Source: Acidobacteriota bacterium (GTDB lineage: Bacteria > Acidobacteriota > Terriglobia > Bryobacterales > Bryobacteraceae). Taken from it: 53,563 nt of DNA. This document shows, one piece after another, positions 17,854 through 28,058 of this stretch. The translations under genes and the position numbers were made by a program. The DNA lies in assembly GCA_016215215.1 (NCBI GenBank), contig JACRKW010000151.1, positions 1 through 53,563 of the forward strand. Reading direction: 5' to 3'. The notes under the pieces were generated by a model, which did no database searches, was not told where the DNA came from, and saw only the letters and a list, made by a program, of their open reading frames with translations. Each line of letters starts with the position of its first letter. Position 1 is the stretch's first letter.

Positions 17854-19749
17854 ATGAAGCAGAGACGCGCGGCTCTGGCAGCCGCCCTGGCGCTGGCTAT
17901 GGGAGCCAAAGGCCAGGTGGCCGCTCCCGCTGGAGTCACCGCCGCGGCCACGCCCGGTCGAACCGCCTATGGGGAACCGCCGACGCTCACTGGGGCGATT
18001 CCGCCCCGGCCGAAGTCCGGGCCGGTTCAGATCCTGCGCGTCGCCGATGTGAAACCCGGCATGAAGGGCATCGCCTGGACGGTCTTTCAGGGTACGGAGC
18101 CTGAAGCCATCCCTGTGGAGATCATTGGACCCTGGAAGAACGCCTGGGGACCGGGCCAGGACGTCATCCTGGCCAAACTGGGCGGCAAGGCGGCCAAGAC
18201 CAACGTGGCGGGTGGGATGAGCGGCAGCCCGGTTTATGTCGACGGGAAACTGGTGGGCGCCATCGCGCTGCGAATCAGCGTCTTCTCGCCCGACGCCATC
18301 TGCGGCATCACGCCGATCGAACAGATGCTGGAGATCAACGCCATCGACGCCACCACGCCGGCCAGTATGAAGACGCCGCAACAGCCGGCGCAACGGGCCG
18401 AACTCACGCCGCCGCCGTCGCTGTTGGAACAGGGCGGGCGGCTGGCCGCCATCGAAACGCCGCTGACCTTTTCCGGCTTCCACGAAGCGACGCTGCGCGA
18501 CTTCCGCCAGTACTTCGACCAGATGGGTGTCACCGCCGTGCAGGGCGGCGCGGCGGGATCGCTCCGCTCCAGCAAGCCGGCGCCGGGCTGGCCGAGTGCG
18601 CTGCAACCGGGCGAGGCCATCGCCGGCGTGCTGGTCTCCGGTGACCTCAGCATCACCGGGCTGGGCACCGTCACTTACAACGACGGCAAGCGGGTGCTGG
18701 GTTTCGGGCACAGCTTCTTCAACCTCGGTCCCGTGAACATGCCGATGAGCCGCGGCGAGGTACTGATGGTGCTGAGTTCGCAGTTCCAGCCGAACAAGTT
18801 CGCCAACGCCACCGAGATCGCCGGGGCACTGCGGCAGGACCGGCATTCCGGCATCATGGGCGAACTGGGCGTCTCGGCCGAGACCATTCCGGTGTCCCTC
18901 ACCGTGCGCACACAGCCTCAGCCAGGAGCGCCGATGTCGGAGCGCAGGCTGCATTTCAACGTCTTTGTCCACCCGAAGTGGACGCCTTTCCTGATGATGC
19001 TGACGGCCTACAACACGCTGCAGGACCTGAACTCGGCCGCGGCCGATGAGGCTACCTACAAGCTTGACGGGCAGGTGGACCTTGAAGGCCTGGAGAAGAT
19101 CAAAGTGTCCACGCTGGTTTCCAGCGGGGATGCGCCCATGCCCGCCAGCATGCAGCTTTCCGCCTGGTGGGCGGACAAGTTTTCCCGATTGTTCCAGAAC
19201 CCGCGGGACATCCCCAAGGTCCGCCGGGTGGATGTCACGCTGGAGATGAAGTCCGGCAAGCAGGTAGCCGCCATCGAGTCGGCGTGGCTCGACGAATCCG
19301 AAGTTCACCCGGGCGGGGAGCTGACCGGCAAGTACCTCCTGCGCCCGTGGCGCGGCGAGCGCGTACTGGGCAACTTCCGGGTCAAGGTGCCGGCGGGATT
19401 ACCGCGCGGGGAGCACCGGCTGATGCTGAGCGACAGCGAAAGCCTGAACCGGCCTCTGATGATCGCCGGCATGATGAACCGCAGCCTGGATCTGACGCAG
19501 ACCGTCGCGCTGATCAACCAGGAGAGGCCGAACGACCGGCTCTACATCTCACTGGTGGAGTCGCGCCCCAGCGTGATTGCCGACGACCAGATCCTGGGCG
19601 GAGTTCCCGGCTCTGTGCTGAACGTCATGCAAAGCAGCCGTTCCGGTCGGCCGCTGGCGGCAATGCCGGAGACGTCCAGCCTGCTGGACGCCGTGACGCA
19701 GGCCCAGATCGTGAGCGGGAACGCCTCGCTCCGCTTCACCGTCAAATAG
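17854..19749 (+). CDS. SpoIVB-type (S55) peptidase-domain protein
   Basis: A 631-residue protein whose N-terminal ~200 residues match the SpoIVB serine peptidase domain: LRVADVKPGMKGIAWTVFQG, then the GGMSGSPVYVDGKLVGA motif (residues 120-136) carrying the catalytic Ser, and GFGHSFFN with a candidate His. The remaining ~400 residues are beta-rich and unassigned. A short N-terminal hydrophobic stretch suggests export. The frame is open from 17623, but ATG 17854 is preferred because it opens the signal and has GGAAGG 10 nt upstream. In Bacillus, SpoIVB cleaves a sporulation-pathway regulator; here, in a non-sporulating context, it may process an envelope protein. A beta-propeller gene starts 13 bp downstream and is the likely partner. 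Confidence 0.85.
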   Translation: MKQRRAALAAALALAMGAKGQVAAPAGVTAAATPGRTAYGEPPTLTGAIPPRPKSGPVQILRVADVKPGMKGIAWTVFQGTEPEAIPVEIIGPWKNAWGPGQDVILAKLGGKAAKTNVAGGMSGSPVYVDGKLVGAIALRISVFSPDAICGITPIEQMLEINAIDATTPASMKTPQQPAQRAELTPPPSLLEQGGRLAAIETPLTFSGFHEATLRDFRQYFDQMGVTAVQGGAAGSLRSSKPAPGWPSALQPGEAIAGVLVSGDLSITGLGTVTYNDGKRVLGFGHSFFNLGPVNMPMSRGEVLMVLSSQFQPNKFANATEIAGALRQDRHSGIMGELGVSAETIPVSLTVRTQPQPGAPMSERRLHFNVFVHPKWTPFLMMLTAYNTLQDLNSAAADEATYKLDGQVDLEGLEKIKVSTLVSSGDAPMPASMQLSAWWADKFSRLFQNPRDIPKVRRVDVTLEMKSGKQVAAIESAWLDESEVHPGGELTGKYLLRPWRGERVLGNFRVKVPAGLPRGEHRLMLSDSESLNRPLMIAGMMNRSLDLTQTVALINQERPNDRLYISLVESRPSVIADDQILGGVPGSVLNVMQSSRSGRPLAAMPETSSLLDAVTQAQIVSGNASLRFTVK

Positions 19750-19762
19750 AAAGTCTCAACAC

Positions 19763-21860
19763 ATGAAGAATCGACTCTGTTGGATGATGGCGGCAGGACT
19801 GGCCGCCGCTGCTGCTTACGCGGTGGAGACCAAGACCTGGACCCAGAGCGAAGCCGCGGAGTTCGAAAAGGGCTCCCTCAAAGGGCTGGCGCTCTCCAGT
19901 GACGGCCGTCTGAGCCTGGCGCCCTCCTGGAAAGAGTTGTTCGACGCGGCCTCGCCGCATCTGTGGTGCGCTGCTTCCGGGCCGGCTGGCGAACTCTATG
20001 CAGGCGGAGCCGATGGCAAGGTCTACCTGCTCGACGCCAAGGGCAAGGGCAAGGTGCTCGCCACGCTGGAGGGCGGCGCCGTACACGCGCTGGCCGTGAG
20101 CCGCAAGGGTGAGTTGTTCGCCGCGGTTTCGCCGGAAGCGAAGGTCTACCGCATCGATCCCACGGGCAAGGCCTCACACTTCGCCACACTGAAGGCCCGC
20201 TACGTCTGGGCACTGGTCTTCGCCTCAGATGGCTCGCTCTACGCTGCGACGGGCGATCCCGGCCAGATCCACAAGATCGGCGCGGACGGCAAGGCGCAGA
20301 TCTTCTTCGATGCCGAAGAGGCGCACGTGCGCGCGCTGGCCTCCGATGGAAAGGGCAATCTCATCGCCGGGACCGAGCCGGGCGGCGTGGTGTTGCGGGT
20401 GTCGCCGCAAGGTGAAGGCTTCGTGCTACACCAGACCGCCAGGCGCGAAGTGACGGCGGTGGTGGTGGCCGCGGACGGCACGGTGTATGCGTCAGCGTCG
20501 GGCAATCGCGGAGCCGCGCCGGCCGTGATCCCCTCCATGCCAAGTGCGCCCGTACCGGTGCCCACTGCGCAGCCGGCTGGTCCCCAGGTTCAAGTCGCAG
20601 TGACGCAGCGGCCCGTGACGCCGCCGCCGACAGTGGCCCCAGGCGCCACACCGGGCGGTGCGGATGTTTACAGAATCTCTACCGACGGTGAACCCAGGCG
20701 CATCTGGCAGAACGCGCAGGTTACCGTTTACGCTCTGGCTCTGGACAAGGACGGAAAAGTGCTGGCCGGCACCGGCAACCAGGGGCGCATCTACCGGATC
20801 GATTCCGATTTCCGTTCGACCAGGCTCACAGACGCCGAGCCGCAGCAGATCACTGCTCTTGCCTCCGCCCCCGGCGGCGCTTTGATGGCTGTGACGGCGA
20901 ATCCCGCCAAGATCTTCCAACTCGGACCCGGCACCGAGAAGAGCGGCTTGATCGAAAGCGACCTGCTCGACGCCGGCATGTTCACCTACTGGGGCCGGCT
21001 ACGGCACGAGGGCGACGCCAACGGCGGTTCCATCACGCTGGAGACTCGCAGTGGCAACCTCGATCGTGCAGAGAAGAATTGGAGTTCCTGGACGCCCGTT
21101 GAAGCCGCCAAGGGCGATCGTATCTCCGCGCCGCCGGCCCGCTTCCTCGCCTGGCGCGCCACGCTCTCCGCGGCGGCCGACGGCAGGTCACCGGTGTTAC
21201 GGCTGGTGGAGGCGGCCTATCAGGCCAAGAACCTCTCTTCCTCCTTTCGGGCAGCCCCGCCGGACGTCTCCTTCCGTGGCGGGAGCTGGGGATTCCGGCG
21301 CGGCAACCATGACCTTCGACAAAGGCTGGATCGGCGTGCGCTGGCGCGCCTCTGACCCGAACGGCGACTCTCTCGAAGCCAAACTGGAGATTCGCGGCGT
21401 CGAAGAGCGCGAGTGGAAGCCCCTCAAAGACAAGGTGAAGGAGTCCCGGTACAGTTGGGACGCAACCGGTCTGGCCGACGGCCGCTACAGGCTGCGCGTC
21501 ACGGTGACCGATGCCGGCGACAACTACCCCGCCCAGGGCCTCAGCGCCGCCGCCGAAAGCGACGAGTTCGTCATCGACAACACGCCGCCACAGGTGGAAG
21601 GCCTCACCGCGCGCGTGGAAGGGACAAGGATCAGCATCCGCTTTAAAGCCTCCGATGCCATCGCCGCTCTCCAATCGGCGGAGTACTCCATCAATGGCGG
21701 CGAGTGGATCGCCGCCCCACCCACCACCCGAATGACCGATTCGCTTGCCCACGACTATGTGGTGGACGCTGAGAAGCCTGCCGCCAGCGAGATCACCGTG
21801 GCAGTGAAAGTGACCGACGAAAATGATAACGTGACCGTTCGAAAGGTGACCGTCAAATGA
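19763..21860 (+). pseudogene. Secreted beta-propeller protein, frameshifted near 21.25 kb
   Basis: The first ~490 codons (from ATG 19763) encode a signal peptide (LAAAAAYA) and repeated propeller blades, with motifs such as LYAGGADGKVYLLD, LYAATGDPGQIHKIG and VLAGTGNQGRIYRID. A Pro/Ala-rich loop interrupts the blades near 20520-20660. This frame stops at 21355 after a short nonsensical tail. The expected C-terminal beta domains continue in the +1 frame up to the stop at 21858-21860 (GWIGVRWRASDPNGD, then RYRLRVTVTD and FVIDNTPPQVEGL). The switch lies between roughly 21230 and 21300. One extra base or two missing bases would restore a single ~700-residue protein. The sulfatase start overlaps the final stop in an ATGA arrangement, showing that the downstream frame is the genuine end of the gene. 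Confidence 0.75.
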
Positions 21861-23197
21861 GCCTGACCCGCCGGGGTTTTACCCAGGCCCTTGCCGCCGG
21901 ATCTGTTCTGGGGGCCGCGCGCCGGCCGAACATCGTCATGATCTATGCCGACGACCTCGGCTACGGCGACCTCGGCTGCTACGGCCATCCCACCATCCGT
22001 ACTCCAAACCTGGACCGCATGGCGCGCGAAGGGATGCGCTTCACCCAGTGGTACTCGGCCGCGCCGGTCTGCACGCCCAGCCGCGCGGCACTTCTCACCG
22101 GCCGGTATCCGGTGCGCAGCGGCCTGACGCGCGTGCTCTTCCCGGACTCACCCGGCGGTATCCCCACCAGCGAAGTCACCATCGCCCAGACGTTGAAGAG
22201 CGCCGGCTATCGCACAGCCATGGTGGGGAAATGGCACTTGGGCTGCTTGCCGGAATACCTGCCCCTGCGCCACGGATTCGACACCTACTTTGGCCTGCCC
22301 TATTCCAATGACATGCGGCCGCTGGCCGGTCCGGGCTCGGGCGGTAACCCTAAACACCCGCCCCTGCCGCTGATTCGAGGCGACAAGGCGATTGAGACCA
22401 ACCCCGACCAGTCCCAATTGACCATCCGCTACACCGAAGAGGCGCTGAAGACCATCAACGGCCCCAAGGATAGGCCCTTTTTCCTCTACCTGGCGCACAC
22501 GTTCCCGCACGTGCCTCTCTATGCCAGCGAGCGCTTCCGCGGCAAGAGCGCGCGCGGGCTCTACGGCGACGTGGTGGAAGAACTCGACTGGAGCACCGGT
22601 GAGGTGCTGAAAGCGTTGAAGCAGTCCGGGCAGGACAGCAATACGCTGGTCGTCTTCAGCTCCGACAACGGCCCCTGGCTGCCGCGGTTGGAAAACGGCG
22701 GCTCGGCCGGTCTTCTGCGCGAGGGCAAGGGCACTACATGGGACGGCGGCATGCGGGAGCCCTGCCTGGCGCGCTGGCCCGGCACGATTCCCGCGGCCAG
22801 CGTCAGCGCCGCGCAAGGCAACATGATGGACTGGTTCCCGACCTTTGCCCGCGCCGCCGGAGCGCCGCTGCCCGCCGGCGTGACACTGGATGGCGAGGAC
22901 ATGACCGGCGTCCTCACCGGTAAGGACCAGGGCAAGGAACGGGTCTTCTACTACTGGCACCAGGACGATCTGCGCGCCGTCCGCAAGGGTCCGTGGAAAC
23001 TGCATACCACCACAAACGAGACGGCGACGCAGCCGGTCCGGACCACCAAGTTGGACAAGCCCGCGCTCTACAACCTGGAAGTGGATCCGTCGGAGAAGTA
23101 CGATGTCTCCGGCAAACACCCGGACGTTGTCCGTGAGCTGGCAGGTCTGCTCGAGAGCCACCTGGCCGGCATCCGGCGCGGCGAGCCGCAGAAGTAG
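21857..23197 (+). CDS. Arylsulfatase family hydrolase
   Basis: A 446-residue type I sulfatase. The signature C72-T-P-S-R-A-A-L-L-T-G-R supplies the Cys converted to formylglycine by FGE. The N-terminal IYADDLGYGD provides metal-binding Asp residues (D32, D33), and FSSDNGPW the second Asp-Asn pair. The N terminus (MSLTRRGFTQALAAG) looks like a Tat or Sec export signal. It would remove sulfate esters from glycans or other organic sulfates in the periplasm. The ATG overlaps the stop of the propeller gene (ATGA), so translation is probably coupled. No formylglycine-generating enzyme is in the window. The substrate cannot be deduced. Confidence 0.94.
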   Translation: MSLTRRGFTQALAAGSVLGAARRPNIVMIYADDLGYGDLGCYGHPTIRTPNLDRMAREGMRFTQWYSAAPVCTPSRAALLTGRYPVRSGLTRVLFPDSPGGIPTSEVTIAQTLKSAGYRTAMVGKWHLGCLPEYLPLRHGFDTYFGLPYSNDMRPLAGPGSGGNPKHPPLPLIRGDKAIETNPDQSQLTIRYTEEALKTINGPKDRPFFLYLAHTFPHVPLYASERFRGKSARGLYGDVVEELDWSTGEVLKALKQSGQDSNTLVVFSSDNGPWLPRLENGGSAGLLREGKGTTWDGGMREPCLARWPGTIPAASVSAAQGNMMDWFPTFARAAGAPLPAGVTLDGEDMTGVLTGKDQGKERVFYYWHQDDLRAVRKGPWKLHTTTNETATQPVRTTKLDKPALYNLEVDPSEKYDVSGKHPDVVRELAGLLESHLAGIRRGEPQK

Positions 23198-23200
23198 CCG

Positions 23201-24442
23201 TCAGCTCTTCTCCTCGAACCAAGGAGTGTTGGGGATCTGCGCCTTACGCACCGCCTCCTCGTTCATCTCCACTCCGATCCCCGGCCGATCCGGCAACGTG
23301 ACGAAGCCCTTTTGGATGATCTCGCCTTCCTTGACGAAGTCCTTCCACAATTGCAGCCGCGAGATCCAGTGCCACTCCAGCACCAGGAAGTTCGGGATGG
23401 CAGCGCAGACGTGCGCCGAAGCCATGTAGCCGACCGGCGACACCACGCAATGCGGAGCCACCGGGACGTAGTAGGTGTGCGCCATATCGGCGATCTTGCG
23501 AGTCTCGAGCAACCCGCCGCACTTCTGCATGTCGGGCATGATGATGTCGGCCGCGCGCTTCTCCAGCAGCTCCCTGAAACCGTGCCGCAGGAAGAGGTTC
23601 TCACCGCAGCAGATGGGCGTCTTGGTGGATTGGCGGATGTCGCGCATCGCATCAATGTTCTCGGCCGGCACGGGCTCTTCCAGCCACAGCAGGTTGAACG
23701 GCTCCAGTTCCTTTGCCACACGCTTGCCTGTGGTGGCGTCGTAGCGGCCGTGCATGTCCACCGCCAGGTCGACGCGCTTGTTCAGGCAGCCGCGGACGAA
23801 GTCCACCTCCTTCACCATCCGGTCCACCTCGGCGTTGGACGCCGTCCAGTTCATCGCATCGAAACGGTTCGGATCGCGCGCTTCGTCTATGTCGATCTTC
23901 ACCGCCGTAAAACCCATCGCCTCGATCTCGGCCAGCTTCTGCTTGGCCAGCGGGTCGTCGGGATGGTGGTTGGCTGAGTCGCAGTAGACGCGGACGCGGT
24001 TGCGCATCTTGCCGCCGAGGAGCTGATAGACGGGCAGCCCCATCGCCCTCCCAGCCAGGTCCCACAAAGCGATCTCGATCGCCGTCAGCGCGGTGATGTA
24101 CTGGCCTCCCTGCGCTCCGGCGAAGATGCCGGCGGTTCGGATCCGCTCCCACAGATAGTCGATGTTCAGTGGATCCTGTCCCACGAGCATGTTACGGAAT
24201 CCGCGGACCAGCGGTACGCCGCCGGCCGCCGAATCCGTCGCCTCCCCGTGGCCGTAGATGCCCTGGTCGGTGTAGACGCGGACATGGAGCTGGTAACCAT
24301 GACCGCGCACCTGCGCCGTGCGGACGTCGGTGATCTTCAGCCTAGGCCGGCTGTAAGGCGTGCTCTGCGCCTGGACGGCGACCGAAAGAGCGGGCAGCGC
24401 CAGCGGCGCGGCACGGAGAAAGTGGCGTCGTGTTTCCGGCAT
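23201..24442 (-). CDS. Mandelate racemase/muconate lactonizing-type dehydratase
   Basis: A 413-residue enolase-superfamily enzyme. The metal ligands are visible in order: D of AVDMHGRYD, E of LWLEEPVPAE and E of CCGENL. A candidate catalytic His lies in APHCVVSPVG, and a Lys in AVKIDID. The D-x-H arrangement is common in acid-sugar dehydratases such as gluconate, galactonate or mannonate dehydratases. The open frame extends upstream, but ATG 24442 is chosen because it opens a Tat-like signal (MPETRRHFLRAAPLALPAL). Its start is 40 bp from the divergent glycosidase-like gene, so the two probably share a regulatory region and act on the same class of sugar. The specific substrate is uncertain. 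Confidence 0.88.
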   Translation of the reverse strand: MPETRRHFLRAAPLALPALSVAVQAQSTPYSRPRLKITDVRTAQVRGHGYQLHVRVYTDQGIYGHGEATDSAAGGVPLVRGFRNMLVGQDPLNIDYLWERIRTAGIFAGAQGGQYITALTAIEIALWDLAGRAMGLPVYQLLGGKMRNRVRVYCDSANHHPDDPLAKQKLAEIEAMGFTAVKIDIDEARDPNRFDAMNWTASNAEVDRMVKEVDFVRGCLNKRVDLAVDMHGRYDATTGKRVAKELEPFNLLWLEEPVPAENIDAMRDIRQSTKTPICCGENLFLRHGFRELLEKRAADIIMPDMQKCGGLLETRKIADMAHTYYVPVAPHCVVSPVGYMASAHVCAAIPNFLVLEWHWISRLQLWKDFVKEGEIIQKGFVTLPDRPGIGVEMNEEAVRKAQIPNTPWFEEKS

Positions 24443-24482
24443 GGTGAAAAGATCATATCTGAATCCGCGGCTGGCATATGCT

Positions 24483-25961
24483 ATGGCTGTGCGACTCTTC
24501 CTTACCGCCTGCCTCATTTCCAGCCTCCTCCCGGCGGCCGAACCGGGACTAAGGATCTCTGTCTATGCCACCGCGGGAGGCATTCAGCACCTGCTCTCGA
24601 CTCCCGAAGCGCGCCAGCGGGCCGCCGGCGCTCTACGAAAGCTCGACATCACGCGCGTCATCCTGGAAGGCCGGCGCGGCGACGAATATGTCTCGCCGGA
24701 AAAGCTCAAGGAGGCGCGCGATCACCTTTCGCAACTGGGCTTCGCCAGCATGGGCGGCATCGCCACCGTTCCCGGCAAGGCCTTTGGCACGCGCCAGCAG
24801 GGCGCGCTCGCCTGGCTCAATTGGGAGGCCCAACCGACACGTGACGGCGTCGCGGAGTTCTTCCGCACCAACGCCCCGGTCTTCGACGAACTTGTCGTGG
24901 ATGATTTCTATTGCACCGGCGATACGTCGACCGAGTCCGACAAGGCGCGCAACGGCCGCGACTGGGGCGACTACCGCCGGGACCTGCTCACCGGCCTCAT
25001 CCCGCAATTGATCGTCGAGCCCGCTCGTACAGCCAGGAAAGACGTCCAGCTCGTGCTCAAGTTCCCCCAGTGGTACGACCGGTTCCACATGTTCGGCTAT
25101 GATCCGGCCCGCATGCCGGCCCACTTCGAGCGCATCTGGGTGGGCACCGAGGTGCGCAATCCCAAGACTCAGCGGATGGGCTTCGTTCAGCCCACGCAGG
25201 GTTACATGAACTACCGCTGGCTCTCCGGCATGATCGGCGGCAAGGTGGAGGCTGCGTGGTTCGACCACATCGAATGTACCGCCCAAAACTTCGTGGACCA
25301 GGCATGGCAGAGCGTGCTGGCCGGCGCGCGTGAACTCGTCCTGTTCAACGTGATCGACGTCATTCAGGGCCACCCCGGTCACGAACTGTTCCAGAAGTCC
25401 CTCCCTGGGCTGCGCGATGCCGCCCGTCGCGTCCACGGCAAACGGCTGGAGGGCGTGGCCTTCTACAAGCCGCCCAACAGCGAGCCCGGCGATAACCGCT
25501 TCCTGATGGACTACCTCGGCATGTTGGGGATTCCGGTCGTGCCGGTATCCACTTACCCGGCCCAAAGCCGCGCCGTGATCCTCGGGCTCCAGGCGGCCCA
25601 CGATCCCGCATTGCTCGACAAAGTCCGCGCCCACCTGAGGAGAGGCGCCCGCGTGGCCATGACGGCATCGCTGATGGACAAGGTGCAGGCGCCGCCAGGG
25701 GTGCTCCGCCTGGACATGCGGACATTCTCCGAGCAGGACTACCGCGACGTGGGCGAGTGGCTCCTGCCGCCCAAGGAACTGCCCTGGATGAACATGAGCC
25801 GGGAACAGGTGGACGCCCTCCGCCGCAGCCTGGGTGTGGATCTCTCCGCGCCGGTGCACATCGCCTACTACCGCTTCGGCAAGGAGGAGGCGTTCTACAG
25901 CTTCCGCGATGAGGACGTCGAGGTGCGGCTGCGCGGCAAGCCAGTCAAGGTGCCGGGCCCC
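24483..25961 (+). pseudogene. Secreted TIM-barrel glycosidase-like protein, 3' truncated
   Basis: About 493 codons of a secreted protein with a signal peptide (MAVRLFLTACLISSLLPAAEP) and a TIM-barrel-like body (ITRVILEGRRGDEYV, ELVVDDFYCTGDT, VLKFPQWYDRFHMFGYDP), followed by a second alpha/beta domain like those of GH42-type enzymes (AVILGLQAAHDPALLDKVRAHL). Coding sense ends abruptly at KPVKVPGP near 25955-25961, where the DNA switches to the antisense strand of the P5C dehydrogenase gene. The frame stays open by chance through that gene and beyond, to 28058, but the added residues are not native. I do not recognise a named family. ATG 24441 is an alternative start. Confidence 0.7.
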
Positions 25962-27389
25962 CGTGCACTTGCGGTTGATGTACAGGTTGCCGACGAAGAA
26001 CTCGTTCCGGGCCCGTTCCACCTTCGCCGGGTTGTTGGAATAGACCGCCCCGGTCAAGCCGTAGTCGCTGTTGTTGGCCATCGCCAACGCCTGGTCGAAG
26101 TCCTTGGCCTTGGTGACGGCCAGCACTGGTCCGAAGATCTCCTCCTGGAAAATCCTCGATTCGGGCAGAATGTCGGCAATCACTGTCGGCGCGAGGAAAT
26201 ACCCGTTCCCCGGCAGACGGTTGCCACCCGCAACTACGCGGCCCTCCGTGCGGCCGATGGCGATGTAGTCGAGGATCGACCTCATCGACTTCTCGTTGAT
26301 CACCGGGCCCATGTAGTTGGCCGGATCGTCCGCCGGACCCACCTGGATCGCCTGGACCTTCGCCGCCAGCTTCTCGAGAAACGTGTCGTAGAGCTTCTCG
26401 CTCACGATCGCCCGCGAGCAGGCCGAACACTTCTGGCCCTGGTAGCCGAAGGCGCTCCACAGCACCCCCTGCACCGCCGCGTCGAGATCCGCCTCTTCAT
26501 CCACGATGATGGCGTCCTTGCCGCCCATCTCGGCGACCACGCGCTTGATCCAGATCTGCCCTTTCGCCGTCTTGGCGGCCAGCTCGTTGATGCGCAAGCC
26601 CACCTCGCGCGAGCCGGTGAAGGAGATGAAACGCGTGCGCGGGTGGGTGACGATCAGGTCGCCCACCTCGGCCCCGCTGCCCACCATCATCGTGTAGCTT
26701 CGCGCGGGGAAGCCGGCCTCATCCAGGACTTCCGCGAACTTCGCCGCGATGGTCGGCGTGTCCGAGGACGGCTTCACCACTACCGTGTTGCCAGTCACCA
26801 GCGCCGCCGTGGTCATGCCCACCAGAATGGCCAGTGGGAAGTTCCACGGCGGAATCACCACACCCACTCCCAGCGGCAGGTAGCGCATCTCGTCGCGTTC
26901 GCCAGGCAACTGAACCAGCGCTTCCGGCGAAGCCTGGCGTTCGGCAAGCAGCGCGTAGTAGTCGCAGAAGTCGATCGCCTCGCTCACATCGGCCTCGGCC
27001 TCAGCCCAACTCTTGCCGGCCTCATAGACCAGCCAGGCATCGAACTCCAGCTTGCGGCGGCGCAGAATCGATGCCGCCCGGCGCAGCGCTGCGATGCGCT
27101 CGGCAGCCGGTGTTGCCGCCCAGGCGGGGAAGAAGGCGTCCGCCACGGCGATGGCCCTTTCAGCCAGCTCCGCGGTGGCCTTGTGATGCAGGCCCACCAC
27201 CTCGTCCGGATTGGACGGGTTGATGGACTTCAGCAGGTCGCCGGTTCGGAATCGCTCGCCGCCGATCCGCAACTCATAGTCTTTTCCGAACTCAGAGCGC
27301 ACCTGTGCCATCGCCGCGCGCATCGGGGCAGCGTTCTCAGACTTGGAGAAGTCAGCGTATGGCTCGTTTCGAAAATCGCTCAGGCGCAT
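25962..27389 (-). pseudogene. pruA: L-glutamate gamma-semialdehyde (P5C) dehydrogenase, 3' truncated
   Basis: About 476 native codons of an aldehyde dehydrogenase of the RocA/PruA type, which oxidises glutamate-gamma-semialdehyde to glutamate in proline catabolism. PPWNFPLAILVG, the E287 motif (VVAEMGGKD) and the nucleophile C321 in [13 protein letters not shown] are present. The sequence matches up to NLYINRKCTG and then diverges; intact family members continue with roughly 40-60 more residues, including the conserved HPFGG segment and the oligomerisation tail. From 25961 onward the frame reads the antisense of the neighbouring glycosidase-like gene and remains open to 24633, giving a chimeric 918-residue frame. 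Activity is doubtful. A YtxH-like gene lies 6 bp upstream in the same transcription unit. Confidence 0.8.
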
Positions 27390-27395
27390 CCAGCT

Positions 27396-27668
27396 TCAGC
27401 CTTCCACCAGTTTTTTGCCGCGGTCGATCAGGTCCGCCGCTTCATCGGCCATCTTCCGGCCCTTCTCGTACAGTTCCCGCCCCTTGTCGGCGAGGTCCCG
27501 GCCGGTCTCGGCCAGCGTGTCGCGTCCCTTCGAGGCAACGCGGCTCAACCGGCGGCGCGTCACACGGCCGGAGGACGGCGCGAACAGCAGCGCGATGGTG
27601 GAGCCCACGGCCACGCCGGCAACGAACCAGAGTGCCTTGCTGGTGGTTTCTTCGGTATCGAATTCCAT
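27396..27668 (-). CDS. YtxH-domain small membrane protein
   Basis: A 90-residue protein with one N-terminal transmembrane segment (ALWFVAGVAVGSTIALLFAP), then SSGRVTRRRL and a long amphipathic, charged helix. The short GxxxG-like membrane span followed by an AP-S-G motif and a coiled charged tail is typical of YtxH/general-stress proteins. Function of the family is unknown. It is directly upstream of the truncated P5C dehydrogenase (6 bp gap), so the two were probably co-transcribed. Confidence 0.8.
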   Translation of the reverse strand: MEFDTEETTSKALWFVAGVAVGSTIALLFAPSSGRVTRRRLSRVASKGRDTLAETGRDLADKGRELYEKGRKMADEAADLIDRGKKLVEG

Positions 27669-27749
27669 GAAAATCAGCCTCCGACCGCTATTGTAGCTCC
27701 CGGCGGATCACTCCAGATCAATGAAGCGTACAATTGGGACGGAGGTCAC

Positions 27750-28058
27750 ATGAGCGAGCACATTATTCCTGAACCGGACGTGAACCTCGTGCCTCTGACC
27801 GAGGGCGGGCTGGAGTGGGAGCTTTCAGAGATGGAGTACCTGGCCGTCAGGACTCTGCTTGAAGCCAACGGTATCCAGGTGGTGGTCCAGGGGGCCAGCC
27901 AGATGCCGAATCTGCCTTATGAATTGCTGGTCCCGGCCAACCAACTGGACGAGGCGGTGCGTGTCATCCGTGACGCACGCCAGTCCGGCGCAGAAGCCGC
28001 GGCCTCGGCTGAAGCCGAGCAGGAAGCCTCAGGCGGGCCGCCGCCGGCTGCGTCCTAG
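27750..28058 (+). CDS. DUF2007-like small signalling protein
   Basis: A 102-residue protein with a core of strands and helices: LEWELSEMEYLAVRTLLEANGI, VVVQGA, PYELLVPANQLDEAVRVIRDA. This is the pattern of DUF2007 (a GlnB/ferredoxin-like fold of unknown role, described as a putative prokaryotic signal-transducing protein). The C terminus is Ala/Glu-rich and probably disordered. ATG 27750 has GGAGG 4 nt upstream, a strong start choice. The stop overlaps convergent comEC by 4 bases. Confidence 0.75.
   Translation: MSEHIIPEPDVNLVPLTEGGLEWELSEMEYLAVRTLLEANGIQVVVQGASQMPNLPYELLVPANQLDEAVRVIRDARQSGAEAAASAEAEQEASGGPPPAAS

Noticed and set aside
24633-25955. C-terminal half of the 918-codon frame of the P5C dehydrogenase
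   Set aside because: It is antisense to the glycosidase-like gene and shows no aldehyde dehydrogenase motifs.
24360-28058. A single 1232-codon open frame on the plus strand
   Set aside because: Its middle is the antisense of the P5C dehydrogenase and YtxH genes; only 24483-25961 and 27750-28058 are native coding.
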